DNA of 43,980 nucleotides from a virus. Numbering within the stretch: position 1 is the first letter of the stretch; each line of letters starts with the position of its first letter. The translations under genes were made by a program, and so were the position numbers. This document shows positions 23,592-31,441 of the stretch, in pieces. Where the stretch lies: IMG/VR virus record IMGVR_UViG_3300029826_000008, positions 1 to 43,980 of that record; one strand, given 5' to 3'. The notes beneath the pieces are model-generated. The model worked only from the letters and a program-made list of their open reading frames with translations, ran no database searches and was not told the DNA's origin.

Positions 23592-23892
23592 AGACCCTCC
23601 AAAGATACCTGAAATTGAAACTGCCAAGCAGAATCAAATAGTAAGCGTTAATCAGTCCCAAAACCTTCCAACCTTTTCGCTCGTCGCAGATGTAGGCAAT
23701 GAAGCAGACAACCCCGACGCCAAGAGTCTTGAGCAGAATGATTGCCCACTCGACGCCCACAATCCCGAACAGCCAGACGGCCAAGGGGTTCGCCTCGGTG
23801 CCACCGTACTGGAACAAGAACAGGGTGCTCCAGCCGTCGGCCACTTGCAGGGCTACGGCAAGGCAGAGCAGTATGAAGGTCAGCCGTTTCAT
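23584..23892 (-). CDS. Multi-span membrane protein, DUF5658-like
   Basis: 102 residues with three to four hydrophobic segments: residues about 5-17, 38-60 (PLAVWLFGIVGVEWAIILLK), 58-68 and 78-92. The block 'WSTLFLFQYGGTEANPLAVW' matches the conserved region of DUF5658-type membrane proteins (short loop with E-x-NP between spans). An inner-membrane protein within a structural operon cannot be a virion part in an obvious way; superinfection exclusion or lysis timing are guesses. ATG 23892 overlaps the upstream stop as ATGA. Confidence 0.6.
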   Translation of the reverse strand: MKRLTFILLCLAVALQVADGWSTLFLFQYGGTEANPLAVWLFGIVGVEWAIILLKTLGVGVVCFIAYICDERKGWKVLGLINAYYLILLGSFNFRYLWRVYG

Positions 23893-24188
23893 GGGTTCGT
23901 CGTCACCGTCAGATTGTCGGAAACCGTCGCGTGTGCCGCACCAAGAACGCTGAACAGGGTAGGCTCGCCGGATGTCATTTCATGGTCGGCACGAAGGATG
24001 TTGAACCCACTCCACAACAGCCATCCAATCGCCTGTTCCCGGTCCCTCCGGGTAAGCAACACGCCCATGCCGACAATCGGATTCCCGGTAGGATCAAGTG
24101 ACTCTATCTTCGTCTCCAAGAGTTCGTGGGCCGCGTCCGCGCTGTCCACCAGTCCGGTTTGATACCTACCGATGTAATAGTTTGTCAT
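23889..24188 (-). CDS. Small structural protein, paralogue of next gene
   Basis: 99 residues. Its first 60 (MTNYYIGRYQTGLVDSADAA, then VGMGVLLTRRDREQAIGWLL) match the whole of the neighbouring 60-residue protein in order and spacing, so the two are tandem duplicates. It carries an extra C-terminal stretch of about 38 residues ending AAHATVSDNLTVTTNP, which looks like one copy of the 22-residue fibre repeat (AH-x3-SDN-LTV). This may be a fusion with a repeat unit. Function unknown. AGGGGG ribosome-binding site. Confidence 0.55.
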   Translation of the reverse strand: MTNYYIGRYQTGLVDSADAAHELLETKIESLDPTGNPIVGMGVLLTRRDREQAIGWLLWSGFNILRADHEMTSGEPTLFSVLGAAHATVSDNLTVTTNP

Positions 24189-24197
24189 TGCGGCCCC

Positions 24198-24380
24198 CTA
24201 AGTGTCGTACAGCACGTACCCGATGCACTGCTCCCGGTCCCGGCCTGTCAACTGGATGCCGACACCGCGAATCGTCTTGGTGTCGGCTACCGTTTCCAGT
24301 TGGGTTTCCAGGGCGGCAAGGGCTTCGTCCACGGTGTTCTCTATGTCCGTTGTGTACCGGGTCAAAGCGTAGTTAGCCAT
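24198..24380 (-). CDS. 60-residue structural protein, tandem paralogue
   Basis: 60 residues, MANYALTRYTTDIENTVDEA then GVGIQLTGRDREQCIGYVLYDT. Aligns end to end with the first 60 residues of the next gene downstream (shared pattern: N-Y-x3-RY-T ... A-x5-ETx-E-x12-G-G-x-LT-RDREQ-IG-L). Small alpha/beta protein of unknown role in the structural operon; AGGGGG ribosome-binding site. Confidence 0.55.
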   Translation of the reverse strand: MANYALTRYTTDIENTVDEALAALETQLETVADTKTIRGVGIQLTGRDREQCIGYVLYDT

Positions 24381-24399
24381 TATAACCCCCTGAAATCAT

Positions 24400-24810
24400 T
24401 TAGGACGGGTCCCTGATTTCCACGGTCCAAGCAGGTGTGTTCACCTTGTTCCCGCCGGTAAGCGTCTGGCTGGTACAGGTCGTCACATAAAGAACAAGCT
24501 GCGAAGACGCTACGGAACTCACCTTTACAAGCGCTACATGGGTTGCATTGGCGGTAAGCGCCACGCCGTTGATAGACATGGAATTCTGAGCGCCAATGGT
24601 CATTTTCCGGCCGGAAGTATCTCCATCCGCAGGCCCGGTAAAATCCAACGCGCTGATAGTCGCCTCGGCCAACTTGTAACCGGAAGAATCGTAGTTGGTC
24701 GTAGCATTGGCGTAAGAGGCCGGCTCCGCGCTCAACACAATCAGGCGGTTTGCATTTTCCAAGTAATTCAGTGCCGCATCCAAAACATTGTCGTGAACAA
24801 GCTTACCCAT
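24400..24810 (-). CDS. Conserved virion structural protein
   Basis: 136 residues. N-terminus MGKLVHDNVLDAALNYL, then IVLSAEPASYANAT and FTGPADGDTSGRKMTIGAQN: this is a conserved small phage structural protein ('HD-x-VLDAAL ... GDTSGRK') that lies next to neck and adaptor genes in many podo- and siphoviruses. Beta-rich C-terminus. Role in virion assembly is inferred from its consistent neighbourhood. ATG 24810 has AGGAGG seven bases upstream. Confidence 0.75.
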   Translation of the reverse strand: MGKLVHDNVLDAALNYLENANRLIVLSAEPASYANATTNYDSSGYKLAEATISALDFTGPADGDTSGRKMTIGAQNSMSINGVALTANATHVALVKVSSVASSQLVLYVTTCTSQTLTGGNKVNTPAWTVEIRDPS

Positions 24811-24819
24811 TTCATCCTC

Positions 24820-25665
24820 CTATCGAGGGGCGCGTTTCGCCGCCTCCATTACTTCTTTAAGTCTTTCCGGGTCCATGTCGTGATATGTCACCGGGGGCTC
24901 GTACATTGCGTTCCCGTTTGTGAAAAGTTTATATTTTTCATCACCGACTCTATATGCACCATGAATCCAACGATAAAAAACCCTTGCCAACTGATAATCC
25001 CCTTGCTTCGAACCAACAATGTCTTGAGCAAAGGCGTTCGTAATAATTCGCTCAAGCTCAACCTGTTCATCATCAAAAGTCCATTTACTTGAATCGCCAC
25101 AGGCTTGTTCAAACTCGGTGCATCCGCGCTTCAAGATTAGGCTTATTAACTCGTCGTATCCGTTGTTGAACCTTACCTTCAAATTGCAACCAAGAACGCC
25201 TATCTCGTATTCTTTGTTTCGTTCAAGTTTGCGCTTTGCAAGCTCGTAACACGCAAGCCCCTCTTCAAGGGAATTGTTATATAAATATGCCCCGTAAAGT
25301 CTTGGAGAGTTTGGCCTGTCAATCTCCGTCCCGCACTTGCCGGGAATACCCAATTCATGGATCAATGCGTAACACGCGAACAACTCTTCTATGTCTCGCG
25401 GGAATATGACAACCTTCCAGCAGTTTTGACAAGCAATAGGCACGGCCTTTCTTTTGAAAAACTGGTCAAATAAAATATGGTGCCAAAACTGGCAGTTCTG
25501 ATTCGGGCCTTGCTTGATGTACGCCCACGGAGGATCGGGTTGCATTCGCTTGATACAATCAATCTTCCCGTCCTCCATCCGGTAATAGTAGTTCGTGTTG
25601 TTCAATAGAAAGTTGTCAAACATTTCCCGCTTAGCTGCTTCAAGATAGAGAATGCCCGTGTTCAT
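24820..25665 (-). CDS. Conserved phage protein with Cys cluster
   Basis: 281 residues from ATG 25665 (AAAGGA six bases upstream; an in-frame ATG at 25680 overlaps the preceding stop as ATGA and is an alternative). Contains PIACQNCWKVVIFPRDIEEL (about 74-93) and later cysteines (GKCGTEIDR, LACYELAKRKLE), possibly a metal site. The C-terminal region has RVFYRWIHGAYRVGD. I believe it is a conserved phage protein between neck genes but cannot assign a function; packaging or neck completion are possibilities only. Confidence 0.55.
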   Translation of the reverse strand: MNTGILYLEAAKREMFDNFLLNNTNYYYRMEDGKIDCIKRMQPDPPWAYIKQGPNQNCQFWHHILFDQFFKRKAVPIACQNCWKVVIFPRDIEELFACYALIHELGIPGKCGTEIDRPNSPRLYGAYLYNNSLEEGLACYELAKRKLERNKEYEIGVLGCNLKVRFNNGYDELISLILKRGCTEFEQACGDSSKWTFDDEQVELERIITNAFAQDIVGSKQGDYQLARVFYRWIHGAYRVGDEKYKLFTNGNAMYEPPVTYHDMDPERLKEVMEAAKRAPR

Positions 25666-25676
25666 ATTGATTCCTT

Positions 25677-26597
25677 TCATTGGATACAGACAATGTATCT
25701 TCCGTTTACAACCAGCCCCGAACCCTCGGTAGCTTCAAGGCCCGTGATTTTCCGACTGCTCAAGTGGTACGTTCTGCCGCCGGGGGCACCGAGAAATATC
25801 CCCTCCGGTCCCGTCCACAAAACACCCTCGCCAGTATCAACCTTGTCCTCGGTTAATCTTGAAAGACCAATCTCGGCCAAATTGACATAGGCTTCCGTTC
25901 CCCTAAAGACAGGCTCGGTACTCACCTTTCGTTGCATAAACTTCTGCGGCCCGGTCCCATCCAGAAACCAGACGCCGCCTTCGGTCCCAACGAAAACCCC
26001 GCCGTCGATAGGAGCAACCATTGAAATAGGATATTCGAACAGAAAGAACCCCCTCGCCAAATCAAACGCATTCAACGAATAGGGGTCCGAATAAAAAAGC
26101 CATGAACCCATTGCAACGTACATCCGGCCATTAAAAGCCCTCACAATCGTTCCAATGGGCGGGTCCGATAAAGTCCGCTGAGACGTTGGACCGTAATAAG
26201 TCCCCTTTACCCAATCAGAGTTTTCGCCGTTTTGAATCTGCCCCTTCTCATGCCCATTAACCCAAAAGGTCATATTGCCGACCTGTGCGTAAGAAACCTT
26301 CGCCCCTTCGGTTACAGTGGCAATCTCTCGATAGTCGGACATATCCTTGTAAAGCAGACACAGACTCGTCCCGGTAACAAAGAACGTATCAGCGCCAGAG
26401 AACAAGCTGTGCGCCGATACGTCTAACTTCTGATCGTATCCTTTCCTTCGACTGATTCTTCCAGAGTAGTCATGGTCAACATTATATGCTGCGGCCAAAT
26501 CAACTATGCCGGTATCAGGGGCGAAGGTCAGACGCGCCGGATCAATCTTCATGTTCAACCCGGCAGACGCTTTAAAAATGGTAATGGGGTCCGTCAT
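25677..26597 (-). CDS. Tail-nozzle/stabilisation-like beta-propeller protein
   Basis: 306 residues from ATG 26597 (ATGA overlap with the adaptor gene). The N-terminus 'FKASAGLNMKIDPARLTFAP' followed by 'DLAAAYNVDHDYSGRISRRKGYD', and repeated strand blocks (GRMYVAMGSWLFYSD, GGVFVGTEGGVWFLDG, GEGVLWTGPEGIFLGAP) indicate a beta-propeller like the nozzle and DNA-stabilisation proteins of podoviruses (T7 gp12, P22 gp10). It is shorter than those, so it may be a reduced version. It follows the adaptor-like gene, the expected place for such a protein. Confidence 0.65.
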   Translation of the reverse strand: MTDPITIFKASAGLNMKIDPARLTFAPDTGIVDLAAAYNVDHDYSGRISRRKGYDQKLDVSAHSLFSGADTFFVTGTSLCLLYKDMSDYREIATVTEGAKVSYAQVGNMTFWVNGHEKGQIQNGENSDWVKGTYYGPTSQRTLSDPPIGTIVRAFNGRMYVAMGSWLFYSDPYSLNAFDLARGFFLFEYPISMVAPIDGGVFVGTEGGVWFLDGTGPQKFMQRKVSTEPVFRGTEAYVNLAEIGLSRLTEDKVDTGEGVLWTGPEGIFLGAPGGRTYHLSSRKITGLEATEGSGLVVNGRYIVCIQ

Positions 26598-27307
26598 ACG
26601 AGAACATCCCAAGGAATTTCTTCGCTGAGAAACTGCTGCGGGTCGCGCTCTTCAGGGCCGATAAACATCCAAAGTTTTTCCTTGTACTTCTCGTATTCCT
26701 TTGAATGCCGTTCGGTGTTTACCTGCTGCCCTTCAATCCCATCCTCGATCTCCGAGTAGAGTTCCTTCAAAGCGTAATGCTTTAGCAAGGGCTTGGCTAA
26801 ATGCCACGGGATCTCTACAGGCTTGTCTTCCCGCGTTTGCAGTTTCTCAGGATACTTGTAATAATTGATTCGCAACGTCTCAGCGGACAGTCTTTGGTAG
26901 TACAAATTCCTGCCCTTTGGCGCTACGCCAACAATGTTCCCCGTTTGGTCAAGGTTTGAAAACTTCCGGTAAAGTTGCGTCAGGCTTCCGTACACCTTGA
27001 TCTCACGGTTGTAGGTAGTTGAATGACAATGACGTAGGTTCCTCATATAGTCGGCGGGAAGTTGAATGTAGCTTGCGGTCGCGGACGTATTCAAATCTGC
27101 CCACGCCTCTAAATCAGGCAACAAAAACTCCCCGGCCAACTCGAACATACAGTCATTGAAAAGCTCAAGGATTCTATCGTAGGTAACGCTTGCGTCCTGG
27201 ACGGCGTTCATCACTTCGTCCGAAAGAGTTTGACTCGTAGACGCTAAAGCGTAAACGGTAGCCGTACACTTCAGATTACATAATGTGCCGTCCAGTTCGT
27301 TAGCCAC
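26594..27307 (-). CDS. Head-tail adaptor (tail tubular A-like)
   Basis: 237 residues. 'TYDRILELFNDCMFELAGEF' (about 42-61) and 'IQLPADYMRNLRHCHS' (about 81-96), then 'LRINYYKYPEKLQ' and a helical C-terminus, are typical of T7 gp11/P22 gp4-type head-completion or adaptor proteins that bind under the portal. Context agrees: capsid genes are upstream, the nozzle-like gene downstream. Start is GTG 27307, one base... after the upstream TAA, without a strong ribosome-binding site, consistent with coupling. Confidence 0.65.
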   Translation of the reverse strand: MANELDGTLCNLKCTATVYALASTSQTLSDEVMNAVQDASVTYDRILELFNDCMFELAGEFLLPDLEAWADLNTSATASYIQLPADYMRNLRHCHSTTYNREIKVYGSLTQLYRKFSNLDQTGNIVGVAPKGRNLYYQRLSAETLRINYYKYPEKLQTREDKPVEIPWHLAKPLLKHYALKELYSEIEDGIEGQQVNTERHSKEYEKYKEKLWMFIGPEERDPQQFLSEEIPWDVLV

Positions 27308-27574
27308 TTAGTACCCCCAAGCAATCCAGTTCCCCGACGCGCTAGCCGTGGTAACAATCGTTACCGCACTACCAGCAACAGGAAGTGTCTCGTTCACAAC
27401 AGGCGCGTCCGTAACAACCGCCGCACCCACCTGCTGAAGAACAATGTTTTCACAACTCCGAAGCCCGGTGTCGATGTCACCGCCAGTAGCCGAAGAACAA
27501 GAAAACGTCCCCCAACTCATTCGACGGTTCCCGACCGCAATCGGGTTCTGTGTAATGGTGGTAGAAAAAGCCAT
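27308..27574 (-). CDS. Small virion protein, possible decoration
   Basis: 88 residues, Gly/Ser/Thr/Val-rich: MAFSTTITQNPIAVGNRRMS, GGDIDTGLRSCENIVLQQ and GSAVTIVTTASASGNWIAWG. This is a common short phage structural protein near the capsid gene, with the conserved 'GNRR-x-GTF ... GGDIDTGL' block and a C-terminal WIA-x-G. Function not proven; a capsid-decoration or neck role is likely. Strong AAGGAGG ribosome-binding site. Confidence 0.7.
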   Translation of the reverse strand: MAFSTTITQNPIAVGNRRMSWGTFSCSSATGGDIDTGLRSCENIVLQQVGAAVVTDAPVVNETLPVAGSAVTIVTTASASGNWIAWGY

Positions 27575-27585
27575 GTCTCACCTCC

Positions 27586-28329
27586 TTAGTCCCAGGTCAG
27601 ATAGACAGGCTTGTACTCGGTATCCACCCCGGCAGTCCCGTAGGCCACGCCAACCTGATAGGCAACGTCCACGTCCAGCGGAGTAGCAATCGCCTGAAGC
27701 GCACCGGAAGTAGCGGAAAGCGTCATCACCGCACCAACCGGGGCAGCGGCGGTCGCTTCGCTCAAGCAGCAGCACATACCGCCCGTCTGATCCCAGAAGT
27801 AATAGGTGGCCGTAACGTCAATCGGAGCAACCCCCGTAAAGACGTTCTCCTCAGTCGTAGTCTCGACAACCGACTGCCACGGCGAATGAACCAGCGTGAA
27901 CTCGGAAGTCGATGCAACCAAAGCAACCTGAATCGGCTCGTCCAAAGTCAGGGTAATGGAAGTCCCGGTAGAGGTAACAGCAGTCGAAGAAACAATCTTG
28001 TACTGATACCCCTCGCCGGTCGCATCGTTGATCTGAAGAAAACCACCAGCGAAATAATCCTGCGCGAAAGCAGTACCGGCGGTAATCGTCTCGGTGAACA
28101 CATAATCGCCAATCGAATGCGCCGAAGCACAAGCCTCGTTCATCACGGTCGCGCCGATCTGAGCCGCACAATTCGCCTTGCCGTGGGACAAGTTGCTCGA
28201 ACCAGCCCGCGCATAACGAAACTTCCGGCCATCCTTCAAAATGCGAAGCGAACCAAGCTCTTCCTTCTGCGTCGCGCTCTGCTCAAAAATGCCCTGCGCC
28301 CAACCGGCTCTCTTGAAAGGTTTACTCAT
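27586..28329 (-). CDS. Capsid-associated structural protein
   Basis: 247 residues. 'QKEELGSLRILKDGRKFRYARAGSSNLSHGK' near the N-terminus, 'AGGFLQINDATGEGYQYKI' (about 94-112) and 'TLTLDEPIQVALVASTSEFTLV' are conserved blocks of a phage protein that routinely follows the major capsid gene. Beta-rich, no enzyme motif; probably a capsid decoration or head-assembly protein. Between it and the capsid gene (28330-28403) is a short gap with an imperfect hairpin but no U-tract. Confidence 0.75.
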   Translation of the reverse strand: MSKPFKRAGWAQGIFEQSATQKEELGSLRILKDGRKFRYARAGSSNLSHGKANCAAQIGATVMNEACASAHSIGDYVFTETITAGTAFAQDYFAGGFLQINDATGEGYQYKIVSSTAVTSTGTSITLTLDEPIQVALVASTSEFTLVHSPWQSVVETTTEENVFTGVAPIDVTATYYFWDQTGGMCCCLSEATAAAPVGAVMTLSATSGALQAIATPLDVDVAYQVGVAYGTAGVDTEYKPVYLTWD

Positions 28330-28403
28330 CTTGCTGCTCTCTTTCTGGAAGCTACTCGGTCCCCGTCCGCTTCCAAGACGTTTTTAAGGGACCGTCCTCA
28401 AGG

Positions 28404-29194
28404 TTAGGAAATAGCGGAATACCCCTGGTGGGCCTTGCGATTGTTCACCACCATGTTCCCGTCCCAATAAATCTTCATCGTCTTGTCTTCCGGCGAATCG
28501 GGAATCTTCTCCCACTTGGACCGCATGAAGTAGCCCTTCTGGTGAATCGCAAACCCGATATGCTTGCTGTTGATGAAAAACGCATGGGAAGCAGGACAAT
28601 AGTCGTCAGGGAAAATCTCGGCCCCCTCAAACCACAGCCCGGTAAAACCAGCCTTCGCAGTCTCCTTGCCGTCAGTGAAACGCTGCTGCGCCTGAAGAAT
28701 GTCGGCAATCGTGTTCCAGTTGGTTTCCGTGGTGACAATCAGGTCCGGCTTGCCATTGGCACCATCACGAATCTTGGCCGCACTCCGCGCAGTACGAAGC
28801 ACGTTCAGACTCAGCGCCGTAGTCGTGGAAGTCATCTTGCCCTCCCACGGCTTGGTCCCGTCAGCCGCAACAAGATCGTCCTCGGCAATCCCGCCATAAG
28901 CGAGCGTCGAAGTCTCGTTGCAACACGCACGAAGACCAGTCAAACGATTGGAAGTCGAACCAGTGGAATCGTCATAAATGGAATCGGCCAACAGCTTAGT
29001 CAAAGACTTCTGTGCAGAGTTCAACCGCTGAGTAACAAGCTGCACTTCAGCGTACTCGCCAGAGTTCTTCAACTGGTCGATACGATAAACGGTGGCCGAA
29101 GAATATGCGTGAATCCAAGGGAACACCGCAGCGTTGATGTTTTCACGATCATCCGAAGAAACCGTATCGCCCTTCTCGTAAACAGTGTTTGTTA
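28404..29194 (-). CDS. Major capsid protein, exon 2
   Basis: Encodes the C-terminal 263 codons of the major capsid protein, interrupted by a group I intron. Key blocks: RIDQLKNSGEYAEVQLVTQR, LTGLRACCNETSTLAYGGIA, AADGTKPWEGK, KAGFTGLWFEGAEIFPDDYC, FFINSKHIGFAIHQKGYFMR and KIYWDGNMVVNNRKAH, all typical of an HK97-fold phage capsid family. A methionine-initiated frame would begin at GTG 29126, but the frame is open and capsid-like further upstream (KGDTVSSDDRENINAA). I place the 3' splice site after base 29195, where exon 1 phase 1 joins in frame. Spliced product: exon 1 (30131-30329) plus this exon, 990 bases, 329 residues. Confidence 0.85.
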
Positions 29195-30130
29195 CCGTAG
29201 AGCCGTTTAAACTCTACTTCTGCATGTTTCCATGCAGCTCAGACTATATCATCACGCTTCCTGCTAAAGCGTGTCGGGCGCTCGTGCTTTGGGCCTTGGC
29301 AATATTGGCTGGGTATTTATACTTAAGGTCGATTTTATACTCCATCGTTGGGATAATATATGGCTTAACTATGTTCACAAATTTTATAGAATTTTTTGAA
29401 TTGCAAATAAGCCTATGTTTCCCCTTTGATGGAGATATCCTAAAATCGATATCAAAATTTTCCTTAAAAAAATCCCTGCAATATGCAGCTTCAACCATAG
29501 AGGTATAAGTATTAAGATAAATTTCTCTTGAATGGATATAACCATTTTTTTTATGTAGAGCCAAGCTCCCATCATCCATATACCAAATAGCAATACCTTC
29601 AGGGGTAAGCCTGTTTAAAACTTTTTTAGATATAAATTTTCCCCCGCCGGGATACATAAACTTCCTTAAAGACCGAAAATATGGATGACCGAAACTTGCC
29701 GAAACTCCTGGATATCCATTATTATTTATTTCATGAATATTTATCTTTTTACCAAAAATCTTATTTAACAGTTCTGTTTTGTGGGCTAAATATTCTTTTT
29801 GCCTTGCACAGTGCCTCATTATCAAAGAAACACTTTTATCGTTTACGCTTGGCTTTCTTAAATGCCCGTCCCCCAAAACCATCCCTGTCAAAATTGATAC
29901 CGTCCTCTTGGTTTTTAGCATCTTGAACCTTTCTGGTTCAGCTTTAAGCAAAGACCAAAGTAGTCGTTGAACCTTCCCCTTATTGGGGCTTGGCTGCTGA
30001 TTGCCCTCGGCTTTACGTTAGGGGTTCCCAGCAATTCACCCAATTTTGTAGCATGAATTTGCATGAGGTCTTTCTTGCAGTTGTTTTTGTTCTCAGGCAT
30101 TTTCATACTGGAGCTTAAACACGAGGGTCC
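29195..30130 (-). ncRNA. Group I self-splicing intron in MCP gene
   Basis: 936-base intron, minus strand. The conserved core is at 30045-29961: on the RNA, GCCGAGGGCAAUCAGCAGCC, then a run ending GGUUCAACGACUA (P4-P6 and the 5' strand of P7). The matching 3' strand UAUAGUC is at 29248-29242, after the endonuclease ORF. P1 candidate: exon GGAGU at 30135-30131 pairs with GCUCC at 30114-30110, giving a U-G pair at the 5' splice site. Near the 3' end are two perfect hairpins: CUGCAUG-GAAA-CAUGCAG (29237-29220) and GUAGAG/CUCUAC (29217-29197). The intron then ends in G at 29195. GUGUUU in the P1 loop can pair AAACAC in exon 2 (possible P10). Confidence 0.85.
29244..29921 (-). CDS. Intron-encoded LAGLIDADG homing endonuclease
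   Basis: About 225 residues from ATG 29921 (AGAAAGG upstream; a TTG at 29951 lies inside the intron core). Two LAGLIDADG motifs in one chain: ILTGMVLGDGHLRK near the N-terminus and LTPEGIAIWYMDDGSLAL in the middle, so it should act as a monomer with pseudo-twofold symmetry, cutting intron-less capsid genes at the insertion site. The ORF sits between the two strands of P7, i.e. in the P8-side loop, and its stop UAG is part of the P7 3' strand GAUAUAGUC. Much AT-richer than the exons, as expected for a mobile element. Confidence 0.9.
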   Translation of the reverse strand: MLKTKRTVSILTGMVLGDGHLRKPSVNDKSVSLIMRHCARQKEYLAHKTELLNKIFGKKINIHEINNNGYPGVSASFGHPYFRSLRKFMYPGGGKFISKKVLNRLTPEGIAIWYMDDGSLALHKKNGYIHSREIYLNTYTSMVEAAYCRDFFKENFDIDFRISPSKGKHRLICNSKNSIKFVNIVKPYIIPTMEYKIDLKYKYPANIAKAQSTSARHALAGSVMI

Positions 30131-30329
30131 ACTCCGCAATCTGGCCGTCATATTCGAGCGGGATGCGAATCTGCATACCACCCGGAGGGCGCTCCCAAAT
30201 CCCCTTCTGCTGCTTCATCAAGTAATTCAGGAGGAAAGAAGTGTCGAAATAGATGTCTACGGCAGAACCACCGTCCAACATGAAATAATCTGTGGTGATG
30301 GACTCAAGCTCCTCAAACGTAAGTGCCAT
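30131..30329 (-). CDS. Major capsid protein, exon 1
   Basis: 66 codons plus one base of the major capsid gene: MALTFEELESITTDYF, GSAVDIYFDTSFLLNYLM, then QIRIPLEYDGQIAE. ATG 30329 has AGGAGG nine bases upstream. The unspliced frame would run to 30093 and give only 78 residues, the last 12 or so (after IAE) encoded by intron. The predicted 5' splice site lies after the T of GGAGT (30131). Joining to exon 2 gives 'EYDGQIAE-LTNTVYEKGDTVSS', with a spacing close to that of related capsid proteins as I recall them. Exact boundaries need RNA evidence. Confidence 0.8.
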
Positions 30330-30355
30330 GATATGTGCCTCCTACCGGCAAGGCA

Positions 30356-31249
30356 CTAACCTCCTACTGCTTTTCTCCTTTCCAAAAGACGTTGCATAAG
30401 GACGTTAGTTTTCCCGCCAAATTTAGTTGGGTCTTTGAGCCGTTCGTCTGACTCTTTGGCAGGAGTAGGCACTACCGCTGGCCCTGCGCCCACGACCTTT
30501 GCAGCCGCTCGCTTGCTCTTGATTTCCGCTTCCTTTTTCTTCAAGGCGTCTGCTACGGCTTTCTCGATTGCCGCTTTCTGCTTCGCCTCGGCGGTGAGCA
30601 TGATATGCGCTGAAATGGCGTTGTGACCGGGGTTCTTGTCCATGAACTCTTTCAGTTCACCGGAATCCCACATCTCATCGAAGTCAGGGTTCTCGCTCGC
30701 GTAGGATTCGTATGTAGATTGAATCTTCTGCTCGTAACTCTGCTTCTCTGCCATCTGTGCGCTTTGGGCTTGGAATGCGTCTATTCGTGATTGAACTTGG
30801 TGGTCGATGAAGGCTTTCATGTTGTCCAGATACCCCTTCGGGTCGCTGGCTTGCCATTCAACCAACTCCTCGTCCGTCATCTTCGTCCAATCTTTGAATG
30901 ACGGGCCTTCTTCCTTGACGTTCGCTTGCTGTTTCGCAAGCCTCTCAAGAATCTCGCGGTTGGCTTCCTCCGCTGCTTTCAGACGAGCATTTAGCTCAAT
31001 AAAGCGGGGATGCTTGTCAAAGCGAAACTCGTCTCCCTTGGTCTTCTCTGGTTCTTCTTTAACTTCCTCTTCGGCCTCTTCGAGTTCCGCTTGCTCCCCT
31101 GTTTCTTCCTCTGCCTCCGTCTGAGCTTCGGTGTTATTCGCCCCCTCGGGTTCGGCGTCGGCTACTGGTCGGGAGATTCCAATAGTCTCGACAAGCTCTC
31201 CTTGTGCCGGTGCTGGCGAGTTACCGGCTTCGTTTAGCGCCTCATTCAT
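30356..31249 (-). CDS. Capsid scaffold protein
   Basis: 297 residues, very acidic N-terminal third (AEEETGEQAELEEAEEEVKE), a long central helix/coiled coil (RFIELNARLKAAEEANREIL; DAFQAQSAQMAEKQSYEQKI) with FDEMWDSGELKEFM, and a basic C-terminus (KKKEAEIKSKRAAAK ... RLLERRKAVGG). This profile, together with its place directly before the major capsid gene, is that of podovirus scaffolding proteins such as T7 gp9. It would direct procapsid assembly and then exit. ATG 31249 has AAAGG upstream. It is the first gene after the terminator at 31272-31311. Confidence 0.8.
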   Translation of the reverse strand: MNEALNEAGNSPAPAQGELVETIGISRPVADAEPEGANNTEAQTEAEEETGEQAELEEAEEEVKEEPEKTKGDEFRFDKHPRFIELNARLKAAEEANREILERLAKQQANVKEEGPSFKDWTKMTDEELVEWQASDPKGYLDNMKAFIDHQVQSRIDAFQAQSAQMAEKQSYEQKIQSTYESYASENPDFDEMWDSGELKEFMDKNPGHNAISAHIMLTAEAKQKAAIEKAVADALKKKEAEIKSKRAAAKVVGAGPAVVPTPAKESDERLKDPTKFGGKTNVLMQRLLERRKAVGG

Positions 31250-31271
31250 AGGTACTGCCTTTCGGTTGAGT

Positions 31272-31311
31272 TAATAAAAAAGCCCGACCCAGGAATATCC
31301 TGAATCGGGCT
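31272..31311 (-). terminator. Rho-independent terminator before scaffold gene
   Basis: On the minus strand: AAGCCCGA, a 19-base loop region (itself with a small AGGATATTCCT hairpin), then TCGGGCTT followed by TTTT. Stem of 8 bp plus U-tract is a standard intrinsic terminator. It lies between the regulator/portal group upstream and scaffold/capsid downstream, about 23 bases before the scaffold ATG, so it could damp transcription into the capsid genes or act as an attenuator. Confidence 0.75.
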
Positions 31312-31441
31312 TGAGTTATGCCGGTACAATACCGGGGACTCTAAGAACCGTTTATGTCGGAGTGAACAAAGTCCTTTCTCTAACGGTTTGCTGCTCTCTC
31401 GCGGGGCTGTGCGTATGCCTTGCGGGTACGCCAGATAGCCG
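31312..31441 (-). other. Structured untranslated region before terminator
   Basis: No gene seen in these 130 bases. Three further hairpins precede the terminator: GCGTA/TACGC (about 31436-31416), AACCGTT/AACGGTT (about 31389-31347, wide loop) and a perfect CCGGTA-TTG-TACCGG (31334-31320). With the terminator they form a compact RNA that could be an attenuator or a processing/stability element for the scaffold-capsid messages. I recognise no named RNA class. Confidence 0.4.

Noticed and set aside
28404-29126. Capsid protein as a separate 240-residue gene starting at GTG 29126
   Set aside because: Capsid-like coding continues upstream to 29194 and the missing N-terminus is found at 30131-30329 across a group I intron.
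27886-29210. Long plus-strand ORFs antisense to the capsid genes (for example 28428-29210)
   Set aside because: Shadows of high-GC third positions in the minus-strand structural genes; no start signals or recognisable domains.
29915-30181. 88-codon minus-strand ORF across the intron 5' part
   Set aside because: Lies over exon 1, P1 and the ribozyme core; sequence has no protein-like features.
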